DNA of 64,000 bases from NCBI GenBank assembly GCA_030220185.1, contig JASPKZ010007249.1:2089996-2153995 (forward strand). The letters run 5' to 3'. Made by a program: the position numbers and the translations under genes. This DNA is from Diploptera punctata. Lineage: Eukaryota; Arthropoda; Insecta; Blattodea; Blaberidae. Below the pieces are notes generated by a model. It was not told the origin of the DNA. It saw nothing but the letters and a program-made list of their open reading frames with translations, and ran no database searches. Below are positions 44,714 through 52,755 of this stretch, one piece after another (position 1 is the stretch's first letter; every line of letters begins with the position of its first letter).

Positions 44714-46222
44714 CACTGCTCAAAAAAATTAGGGGATATTGTGGAATAACCTATTAAGACTATGTTTTTAGGAACAGTATTAGATCCAATCACTTTCTAT
44801 TACTCCAAAAGAATGTCAACAAGAATTTGAAGTCATTACCTAACCTCTGTACCACACCAGATGTCAAAGAGATCCTGATTAGGAATATGGAAAACAAACA
44901 AAGCAACATTAACATGGGTGAAAATGTTTCTTTAGTATGGTGTATGGTCTCCTCGAACGGCCAGCACTGCCTCACACCTGTATGGCATTGATGCAATGAG
45001 GTTAGCAATGAGTTCTTGGGGGATACGTGGCCACTCTTCCATAAGAGCAATGTGCAGCTCTGGAACAGTTGTGGGAGGTGCTGGTCTGCCTGCAATGCAC
45101 CTGCCTAATGCATCCCACACATGTTCAATCGGATTTAAGTCCGGGGAGGAAGCTGGCCATTGCATACGCTCGTTACCCTCCACTTCCAGCATGTCGTCCA
45201 CCAAGCAAGCTCTGTGGAGTCGTGCATTATCGTCCATAAAAAGAAAAGAATCACCTATGGCATCAGCATAAGGCACGACAAAAGGTCGGAGAATCTCATC
45301 TCTATACTTTACCGCAGTCAAAGTACCACCTTGGATAACGTAGAGGTCCGTACGTCCACCACTACTGACTCCTGCCTACACCATCAATCCACCGCCACCA
45401 TATCGGGAACTTTCACGTACAAAAGATGGATTGTTTCGTGTCCCTTTTTCTCTCCAGATGAATAGACGCCGACTATCACATTCCATGTTGAATCGCGACT
45501 CATCAGAAAAAAGAACTGATCTCCATTCAGCATGCCTCCACCCACGATGTTCCTCCGCCCAGTTTCTGCGATCTCTACGGTGTTGTGGAGTTAACCTGCT
45601 ACACACCATGGGCCTAAGGGCATAGAGACCACTTCCATGCAGTCGGTTAGGGACAGTTTGAGTTCACACCCTGCGTCCTGTTGCTGTTTGAAGTGTATTT
45701 CGCAGTTGAGTTGCATTCTGCTGTCTATTCCGACGGGCTGTTAACAAGAGGTAACGGTCATCCCTTGCTGTTGTTGCCCTTGGTCGACCTTGTCCGGCTC
45801 TTCTGTGAACAGTATGTTCTTTGAAAATGATTCCAAAGACTGGAAATCACGCTTTCAGACACCCCAATGGCTAGTGCCACCTCTTGTTGTGTCTGTCCAG
45901 CTTCCATCCTTCCTATGGCCCTCCAAGCCATTGGTTCAGGTAACTCACGGTGTCGAGGCATCACTGTCCCTAAGGCAAGTCATTCACTAACTGAAAACTG
46001 GACTGGATTTAAAAACAGCAACAAAACATTCACCCCCACACCACCCTTTCACGTCAACAGTACAGACACTGCCCTCTGGTGTGGTACCGAGGTTACGTAA
46101 CAACTTCAAACTCTTATTTACATTATCTTGGAGTAATAGAAAGTGATTACATCTAATACTATTCCAAAAAACATAGTCTTAATAGGTTATTCTACAATAT
46201 CCCCTAATTTTTTTGAACAGTG
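44714..46222 (-). mobile_element. Tc1-like transposon, copy 2
   Basis: 1509 bp, TIRs as in copy 1 (one base differs in the outermost right repeat, GAACAGTG for GAGCAGTG), flanked by TA at 44712-44713 and 46223-46224. Inserted in the third ~935-bp unit, between its CCCTTTGTTACATAGCG and GTTACGAAGCAACG anchors. Confidence 0.95.
44932..45964 (-). pseudogene. Tc1-like transposase (DD34E), broken
   Basis: Starts MMPRHRELPEPMAWRAIGRM with the helix-turn-helix QTQQEVALAIGVSESVIS. A frame change follows NHFQRTYCSQ, and the middle section to about 45620 is not readable in one frame. From 45609 it continues through VLFSDESRFNMECDSRR (first Asp), then a TGG-to-TAG type stop after GGGGLMV at about 45376, then to the end with FMDDNARLH (second Asp) and SPDLNPIEHVWDALGRCIAG (Glu, DD34E spacing measured in frame) and the C-terminus RGDHTPY. 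Its lesions differ from those of copy 1, so the two decayed separately. Confidence 0.92.
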
Positions 46223-46287
46223 TAGAAATTATGAGGTAACAACTGATAAGTTACGAAGCAACGCCACTGGATGTAGAATCGAATAAT

Positions 46288-46616
46288 CCATCCATAATAA
46301 TTCTGCCCGAAGGCAGGTCCTTCACTGCAATCATAGCATTTTCGTGATATATTTGCAACTTTACTTGGGAATTGTGTAGGTATGGTAGCTTCCCGTTGCT
46401 TTCCACACCGGTGAAGGATGATGATGATAATGATAAGGATGATGGCCATATGATTTCGGGGACAGTTTGGGCCTGAAAGTTTTCCTGACATTTGTCTTAC
46501 AGGTGAGGAAAAAACCCGATAAAAACCTCACCCACAAAAACTGCACCGACCGGGGATCGAACCCGGGCCCGCTGTGTGACAAGGCAGCACGCTACCTCGA
46601 GACCACAGCGGTGGAC
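46288..46616 (-). mobile_element. SINE, family A, 11-bp TSD
   Basis: Direct repeats AATCGAATAAT at 46277-46287 and 46617-46627 bound a 329-bp insertion. On the - strand it has the head GTAGCGTGCTGCCTTGTCAC, the B box CGGGTTCGATCCCCGG and a GGATGGATTATTC-type end. Full length, inside the third ~935-bp unit. Confidence 0.95.
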
Positions 46617-46804
46617 AATCGAATAATAGCATTTAAAATAAAATTGTTAAAATATTAATATTTGATAGATCAAATTCAATACTCTTTCCTCTATCAATGT
46701 ATAGATATGAGATTAATAGATATAGCAAAAGACTACATCTCTATCAAGTAAATGTATCATCGATTAATACCTTTATAATATGATATCGCGTGAAATGTAT
46801 ATAC

Positions 46805-47162
46805 AGGCGGTTCCGCGGCGCAACACATTAGATGCCCGCCTCTCGCCGTTGGAGTCTCGAGTTAGCTTCTCGGTCACTCCACATGGGTTTTGTGGTGAAT
46901 GAAACGGGAGCTAGTCTGAGTTTTCTCCTGTTTTCCACCGTTACAAATATAATTACACCATTTATTCGCACTCATCTCACTCATTACATTTCATCTGCCC
47001 CTGTGATGGTGCAAAAGGCGACGTCGGTCGGCATCCTTGTTATTTACGTACCTTCAACACCTTCATCGCATCTCTTCCCTCATCCCGGCGCTGCGTCGGA
47101 CATGAGTTGAGGAGGTTTATAAACAAACAAACAAACAAACAAATAAATAAATAAATAAATAC
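46805..47162 (+). mobile_element. Retroposon, family F, with AAAC/AAAT tail
   Basis: The GC-rich body (GGTTCCGCGGCGCAACACATT, TTCTCCTGTTTTCCACCGTTAC, CATCCCGGCGCTGCGTCGG) ends in GAGGAGGTTTATAAAC and a tail of AAAC then AAAT repeats at 47120-47160. The 92-codon frame at 46832-47110 lies within it. I see no clear Pol III boxes, so it may be a SINE of another origin or a LINE 3' end. Confidence 0.7.
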
Positions 47163-47309
47163 ATTTGAAAGCTAACTAATTGAACACTTCAACAATTTAC
47201 CATTAAAATTACAAATATAACCTAATTTACATATTTGCAGGTAAAAATGTGTTATATTACAAAATATGCTAAAATTAGACAGTATACAGATATACGATTA
47301 GTCTCTTGA

Positions 47310-47455
47310 GTCGCACAACTGTTATAAGGGCTGTTTGTCAGAGTTACACAAATTAATGACACTTTTTGAACACTGACCCCATTTATGTCAAAATTCCATG
47401 AAAAAAATTATTCTCCGCTGGGAATCGAACAAGTTTAGTTCTCACAGCTCGGCTG
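47310..47455 (-). mobile_element. Family E SINE relic in unit copy 3
   Basis: Very decayed: GTTATAAGGGCTGTTTGTC, CGCTGGGAATCGAACAAG (B-box region on -) and CACAGCTCGGCTGC. Recognised mainly by its position relative to copies 1 and 2 of the ~935-bp unit. Confidence 0.45.
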
Positions 47456-47625
47456 CATTCTTCACTTTCTTATATTAATTAAAATATCAAATGTTCCTAT
47501 CAATTATTTTATCCGTCTGTTGCATGTTGTGTTCAATAAAACAAGATTATCTATTCGTTTAAGTGTAGAATTTATTAACCTTCACTCCTAATGGTACGAT
47601 GTTGCTGCTTAACTAACTCGACCTT

Positions 47626-47978
47626 TCATCCATCCATCCATCCATCCATAGTAATTCTGCCCAAGGGCAGGTCCTTCACTGCAATTTTCATGCTATGCTT
47701 GCAGCTTTACTAGGGAATTGTAGGTGTGGAAGCTTCCCGTTGTTTTCCACACCGGTGAAGGATGATGATGATAATGATAAGGATCGTGATGATGATGATG
47801 ATGATGGCCATATGATTTCGGGGACCGTTTGGGCCTTAAAGTATTCCTGACATTTGTCTTGTAGGTGAGGAAAAACTCCGATAAAAACCTCACCCAGAAA
47901 AACTGCCCCCACCGGGGATCGAACCCGGACATGCTGCATGACAAGGCAGCATGCTACCTCGAGACTACAGCGGTGGAC
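47626..47978 (-). mobile_element. SINE, family A, 11-bp TSD
   Basis: Direct repeats AACTCGACCTT at 47615-47625 and 47979-47989 bound a 353-bp insertion, longer than the others because of extra GATG units in the linker and a (GATG)n 3' tail. The - strand B box is CGGGTTCGATCCCCGG. Full length. Confidence 0.95.
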
Positions 47979-48065
47979 AACTCGACCTTACTTTTCTTAA
48001 TTTATTTGTATATGATGAGTTTAATTGGGGAAAAAAAATCTTGAAATCTCCCTAGTTTCTCCTAC

Positions 48066-48290
48066 TTAAAATTTCATTTCATCTGGAAGAACTTCTTTTT
48101 CCCAAATCATACTAAGCAACTGGCGAATCTTGTCCATCAATTTTTCTCCCTCTGATGTTATCATTTCTGCTGGGATCGCATCTGAACCTGATGCTTTGTA
48201 CATCTTCTATTTTTCTATCCCCATTTCAATCTCTAATGCACTTGGTTCTGCGACTAGCATTTTTGCTGTCTGTACCAATGAACGATATAT
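48066..48290 (-). pseudogene. LINE reverse-transcriptase N-terminal fragment
   Basis: The - strand frame reads PSALEIEMGIEK, stop, KMYKASGSDAIPAEMI, then EKLMDKIRQLLSMIWEKEV-LPDEM. This is the block before RT motif A in RTE-like proteins (KA.G.D.IPAE...L.....IW....P). One in-frame stop and no continuation to the catalytic motifs, so it is a short relic. Confidence 0.75.
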
Positions 48291-48294
48291 TATA

Positions 48295-48668
48295 ATGGAA
48301 TTTTGGTCTGCATGGGACAGGTGATCACTCAAACAAACATCATAAGACTTTCATGAGGAATATGGGTAGTTACAATAAGTACTAAGACCAGGAAAAGGAA
48401 CCCAGCTACAAGGATGTGACAGCAGATATTATGACCACATATCACCCCAATATTGACTACATTATAGTCCTTTTATTTATGACTATTTAACTCATGACCC
48501 AAATGGGAGTCAATGACAAATCACGTTTCAATTATTTCTGTTTTACAACCAATCAGAGGCGTGTTTCACGAAATATTTATCGGTGTTACATTTACCATTT
48601 TAAAGAAAGCTCCTCCTTTTTAATACTCTGAACACGTCTGACCATTATTTTTGCAGTGACTGAGCCTG
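48295..48668. other. Spacer, nothing coding recognised
   Basis: A stretch at 48390-48460 (CCCAGCTACAAGGATGTGAC, GACCACATATCACC) may be a reversed, decayed family E piece. Otherwise nothing is seen. Confidence 0.4.
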
Positions 48669-48669
48669 T

Positions 48670-49540
48670 TGAAGTTGTATTTAATTTATGCCCCTCGTTG
48701 TGGAGACATTTAAAGTTGGGTTTCTCGGTGAGATATCCGAAGTTGAAGATTTGTGATATAATTTAAATCACTTTAAATCTGCCACGGCACTAATAACTCT
48801 CTTCAGGGGAATGAGGAAAAGTTTCTTACACAAATAACAACACTTTATTAACAGTTGAACGATAAGTTAGTTTATTTAAAACTCTCACTTTGGTCAAGAT
48901 GAATCTTGTAATTTAAAAGTTCCAAAAGATTCCGGCTTAGGTTGATATTTTTCACTTCTAGAAGATTACCATTTTATGTATTTAATGGATGACGAATGCT
49001 AACGGTCAATCCAGTCATTATTATTCATTATTTTCACTTAGAAACTGTTTTTCACCAAGATGGATGACTATTATATCACTATATAATCTTTCATACTTTT
49101 AACACTATTTCTTTCAACCAACATCAATAAAATAAACAATTATTTCCTTATTCTTTAAGGAGCAGTCGCTGAACATGACCGACCATCTTCAAGTATTGTA
49201 GCCATCTTGTTATTTTAGTTATAACCTCTATGGTCTGATTGGTCCAACAGAAAAGGAAGGAGTATTTTCAAGCTAACTTCTATCCTCTTCGTCCAATCCC
49301 ATTTATTTCTTTATAAAAATTATCAATTTGAATATTTGAAGTATTTTACATACTGCATCAGTTATAAAAACATCTAACTGTATTAACAGTTTATATTGAC
49401 CAGTTATTTTTTTTATATACTTATAAAAAAATTTGAATTCTATAAATCAATCTGATGTCCATTCTTCATATAAATAAATATAATTATAAACAAAACAAAA
49501 ACCCTTATTATTTTTATATGGGGATAAATATCCGGTTTTA
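48670..49540 (-). repeat. 3' LTR of the gypsy element
   Basis: About 871 bp. On - it begins (T)AAAACCGGATATTTATCC and ends AATACAACTTCA. It matches the other LTR except for scattered single changes (for example AAAAGTTTC against AAATGTTTC, and an A-run length difference near 49500). Confidence 0.93.
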
Positions 49541-49544
49541 AATT

Positions 49545-49610
49545 GCCCCTGATTTATTTTAATCTTAGCTACAACTAAGTGTGAGGCTAAATTAAAATAA
49601 ATCACTTTCC
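49545..49610 (-). promoter_or_regulatory. Polypurine tract and adjacent hairpin
   Basis: On - the purine-rich CAGGGG lies just before the 3' LTR, the usual place for the plus-strand primer. Immediately upstream is an 18-bp hairpin (GATTTATTTTAAT-TTAGC arms at 49551-49569 and 49586-49603, one bulge). The short CAGGGGCAATT tract is a weak polypurine tract. Confidence 0.5.
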
Positions 49611-49784
49611 CCAAATATCAAGTTTCTTTCTATACAAGATTCATCTGTATTAGAATCAATACAATGTAATACATCACAATTATAATAAATACATGTTACA
49701 TAATGAAATAGAAGTATTAATTTTACAAAATTTACATACAATATTTTAAATACACTTTGAACTATTTGAAGTCACCAGCTACAA

Positions 49785-51299
49785 CTAATTAATAGGAGTC
49801 TGAAATGGTTTCAACAGTTCTTTGGAATATTTTCCAATTTCTTTTCTAGTGTCTATTTCTCTTAGCTCATATGTGGTATCATTAAAATTTTTAAATATTT
49901 CATAGGGACCTTTATACAATAGGTTCATCCTATGATATTGTTTCTTTAAAGCATTGGATAATGAAATATCCCTTATGAGAACTTTGTCTCCAACTTTGGG
50001 ATTCCACTTCCTTTTATGTCTTTTAACCTTATTGTTGCGCTTTTCTGCGCGACATTCTAACCTTTCAATAACTCTTTTACATATTTCCTCGGATGTCTCC
50101 GGGATTTGACTTTTATCAATGATAGGTAATGGTAAATTAGCAATTAACCTGTCAGGTTGTTTACCTGTCATTAGGAATATGGGTGCTTCCCCAGTATTGA
50201 CATTAATTGAATGATTCATAACATTCTCTATGACGCTGATATGTTTAAACCAGTCAGAATGTTTATGATGGGTCAAAATTCTTAAACTTGTAGTAATTTC
50301 CCTATTAACTCTCTCACAGGGATTACTTTTTGGGTGATATTTACTACAATGGTACAATTTAATTCCTATCGCAGTAAGTTTATCTTTAAACTTAGGACTT
50401 GAGAACACTGAAGCATTATCACTAAGTAGTGCATCAATAGGTCCATAATTAGGTAAATAATCTCTCACAATTTTACCTAGGCAAGCTCTGCTATTTACAC
50501 TTCTTAATGGATATATTTTTACAAATTTTGAGAATACATCAGATAATACAAGAATATGCTTGTAACCAAATTGTGTAGTAGGCATTTCTCCATGAGTATC
50601 CATTACTACTAAGCTATTTATTTTGTTCCTTAATATGTTTTGTGGAACTATATCATATTTTACGTTCATACATTTGGCTTTTTGACAAGTTATGCATGAA
50701 GAAGTAAACTTTCTCAACTTTTTATCTAAATGTTTAACATAAAAAAATTCACTTATGTTGAGAGCTAATTTTTCACAACCTGCATGATTTAAGCCGACAT
50801 GAAAAGTTCTAAATAGTGGAACTTCCATATTATTAGGAATTATAACTTTCCATTTTTTCACATTTCTCCCATGTAATTTGTAAAGAATGTCATCCTTTAT
50901 ACCGATTTTCTTATTACAATCAATTCCATTTTTGTCATCATTATTTATATCTCTCGCACTATACTTCAATCGTTGTAACTCTATATCAGATTTTTGATGC
51001 TCAACAATGTTTTTCATCAACAATGAAAATCCTTTGTCTCTATACAGTTTTACATTAAACATTACTACTTCGTGTTTAGGAGTATGTACAGTTTCAGGTA
51101 TTTTCCCAACACTTTTCAATCTAGACAGGAGGTCAGCAAACACATTCTGTTCTCCTTCTATGTGTTTTATTTCAATATCATAGGAAATTATTTCCATGAT
51201 CATCCTACTCAGTTTATTATTGGATAATCTACATTTACTTATAAAACTTAGTGAAATGTGGTCACTATGAACAATAACTTTGTTTTTATAAACATAAAT
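49785..51299 (-). CDS. Gypsy pol, RNase H end plus integrase
   Basis: Open from about 51299, where an in-frame TGA precedes it. It starts inside RNase H (VIVHSDHISLSFI, then IEGEQNVFADLLSRL) and continues as integrase. Counted from M at 51203: the zinc domain HVGLNH (H135, H140) and CITC (C170, C173), then the catalytic core D202 (VVMDTHG), D262 (LLSDNASVF) and E298 (NPCERVNRE), giving DDx35E. The C-terminal domain has KVGDKVLIRD and YKGPYEIFK at about residues 410-445. All integrase catalytic residues are present, so this domain looks intact. It integrates the DNA copy into the host genome. It is out of frame with the preceding RT part because of the pol deletion. Confidence 0.93.
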   Translation of the reverse strand: MYVYKNKVIVHSDHISLSFISKCRLSNNKLSRMIMEIISYDIEIKHIEGEQNVFADLLSRLKSVGKIPETVHTPKHEVVMFNVKLYRDKGFSLLMKNIVEHQKSDIELQRLKYSARDINNDDKNGIDCNKKIGIKDDILYKLHGRNVKKWKVIIPNNMEVPLFRTFHVGLNHAGCEKLALNISEFFYVKHLDKKLRKFTSSCITCQKAKCMNVKYDIVPQNILRNKINSLVVMDTHGEMPTTQFGYKHILVLSDVFSKFVKIYPLRSVNSRACLGKIVRDYLPNYGPIDALLSDNASVFSSPKFKDKLTAIGIKLYHCSKYHPKSNPCERVNREITTSLRILTHHKHSDWFKHISVIENVMNHSINVNTGEAPIFLMTGKQPDRLIANLPLPIIDKSQIPETSEEICKRVIERLECRAEKRNNKVKRHKRKWNPKVGDKVLIRDISLSNALKKQYHRMNLLYKGPYEIFKNFNDTTYELREIDTRKEIGKYSKELLKPFQTPIN

Positions 51300-51312
51300 T
51301 CATAAATTTATT
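51284..51312 (-). other. Deletion junction in gypsy pol
   Basis: At this point RT sequence just after motif A passes into the C-terminal part of RNase H, and the frame changes. The bases around the join, AATTTATGAATTTATG on -, are a direct duplication of 8 bases, suggesting a microhomology join. About 0.9-1.1 kb is missing relative to a normal gypsy pol (estimated from usual domain lengths). Confidence 0.8.
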
Positions 51313-52749
51313 ATGTAAAAAAGCTGTATAGGGCCGAACTTTGGGGTCTAGTTCTATCTGCCAAAATGAAGAAGTTAAATCAATAGAACTAATAAATCTA
51401 CCTGTTTTCATATTTGCTATAGATGCTTCAATTGTCTCGGGCCTATAATTATCCCGGACAGTGAAAGAATTAGTCCTACGACTGTCTAAACACAGGCGAA
51501 TTTTGCCATTAGGTTTTAACACCCAGCAAATATGGTTGGCGTAAGGAGAATCAGATTTCTGTATTATTCCTTGCATTAACATGTCATCTATCATTTGATC
51601 TGCCTGCTCTCTGATAGCAATAGGGATGGGTCTACTTTTAATATTTATAGGTGGATGTTCCATCACTTTAAAGGAATATTTAAAACAGTTGCACAATCCC
51701 GGCTTCGAAGAAAAAGAACTCTTATTTTTCATTAAGATGTCATACAACATGCCTTTCTGTTCATTGTTTATGCCATGAGTGTCTTTAACTTTTTCCTTTA
51801 TCATTTCACAGATGTCTTTTTCAAGTTCGTCACTCACACAATATAATAGAGGAATTTCATCATACTCAGTATTGCAAGAGACACATTCTAAATCACAACA
51901 TTTACATGCGACATAATCGTCAGCACAACCATTTTCATTATTAAGGCTTTCTTCGCCCTCGACACTTTTGTCGGAAGTACAATTAACTGCAATATTATCT
52001 TGCATTTGGCATCCACGGCCATTTACCAATTCCCTCTCCTCATGAACAACAATATTCTCTATAAAAATGTGTTCTTCAGCAATGTCACTCTCCTTCTTAC
52101 TTAGATTCTTGTTCTCCTCATATTCATTATCAAATGGGATGACGACTCTCACATTATCTTCATTATACAAGGAAATATTCTTACACTCAAAATTTATTAT
52201 GGCATTATATTGCTCCAACAGGTCGCAGCCTATTAACATATCACAAGACAAGTATGGAGAAATTAAACATATCGCACTGAAGTAATATCCTCCGATATGT
52301 AAATCTAGAAGGCACTGAAGCTTAATTGGCAGTTTCTTCTTGCCTATCGCAAGAGTACAATACACTCCACATATTCTTACAGTCATTATCTTATTCCCTT
52401 TGTTGACTAAGAAATTATAAAATTTCTGATCTATTGTTGTGTTTGAGCAGCCACTATCCGCTATGCAAGTAACATCATTGTTAAAAATATTTACTTTAAT
52501 TTTGGGTGGTCGTCCTATGACATTTAATTCTTTATTAGTAACAGGCATAGTATCCTGATTCTTAGAAACATTCAAATGATTATTCAATATTATGCTATCT
52601 CGCTGTCTTGAGGTACATAACTTACTATCTCCTCTCATATTTGCTGGTACAATTTCTAAATTTTGAAACCTATCAAAGCATCTATTTTGGACCCCTAAGT
52701 TCATAACGATTGAGGTACATTGCGGAGTCTTTAATGTACCTTCTATGCG
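51286..52749 (-). CDS. Gypsy pol, protease and partial RT (-1 frame of gag)
   Basis: The frame is entered by a -1 shift at TTTAAAC and has no need of its own ATG, although M occurs at 52704. Numbering from that M: protease active site ADSGCSNT at 82-89 inside a retropepsin fold; a long acidic, Cys-containing linker (about 190-320); then RT from about 340 with KSRPIPIA, QGIIQKSDSPYA, LKPNGKIRLCLD and motif A SSIDLTSSFW (D442). It then reads YTAFLH and, instead of motif B and YxDD, stops after NKFMNLCL at 51286. So protease looks intact but RT lacks its catalytic pair and cannot copy RNA. Confidence 0.92.
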   Translation of the reverse strand, partial: RIEGTLKTPQCTSIVMNLGVQNRCFDRFQNLEIVPANMRGDSKLCTSRQRDSIILNNHLNVSKNQDTMPVTNKELNVIGRPPKIKVNIFNNDVTCIADSGCSNTTIDQKFYNFLVNKGNKIMTVRICGVYCTLAIGKKKLPIKLQCLLDLHIGGYYFSAICLISPYLSCDMLIGCDLLEQYNAIINFECKNISLYNEDNVRVVIPFDNEYEENKNLSKKESDIAEEHIFIENIVVHEERELVNGRGCQMQDNIAVNCTSDKSVEGEESLNNENGCADDYVACKCCDLECVSCNTEYDEIPLLYCVSDELEKDICEMIKEKVKDTHGINNEQKGMLYDILMKNKSSFSSKPGLCNCFKYSFKVMEHPPINIKSRPIPIAIREQADQMIDDMLMQGIIQKSDSPYANHICWVLKPNGKIRLCLDSRRTNSFTVRDNYRPETIEASIANMKTGRFISSIDLTSSFWQIELDPKVRPYTAFLHNKFMNLCL

Positions 52750-52755
52750 TTTAAA
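52690..52755 (-). promoter_or_regulatory. Predicted -1 ribosomal frameshift signal
   Basis: The slippery heptamer T TTA AAC, in the gag zero frame, is at 52755-52749, three bases before the gag stop TAG (52745-52743). After an 8-base spacer comes a perfect 8-bp stem (GGTACATT/AATGTACC, 52740-52733 with 52721-52714). Loop bases GACTCC (52729-52724) can pair with GGGGTC downstream (52695-52690), one G-U, giving an H-type pseudoknot. The -1 frame leads straight into pro-RT. Predicted from sequence only. Confidence 0.85.

Larger units (their letters stand above)
40445..47600 (+). repeat. Three diverged copies of a ~935-bp unit
   Basis: Anchors recur in order: CATTTCCTCTATT, GAATATTTAAACAGG, CCTTGTTGCA, GTTACGAAGCAACG (40910, 41841, 46250), TGAAATTAATAAAA, TATCAGGTAAATATTAAA-type, AATATTCTGTTTTACAT-type, a family E SINE relic (41265, 42215, 47310), and AGATTATCTATT (42521, 47544). 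Copies are about 40445-41520, 41560-42720 and 44483-47600. The third has been stretched by a Tc1 element and SINEs. Nothing coding is seen in the unit; the ORF at 40579-40842 is not shared by the other copies. Confidence 0.75.

Noticed and set aside
46832..47110. 92-codon frame resembling a small membrane protein
   Set aside because: It lies inside a retroposon with an AAAC/AAAT tail; the hydrophobic look comes from the repeat.
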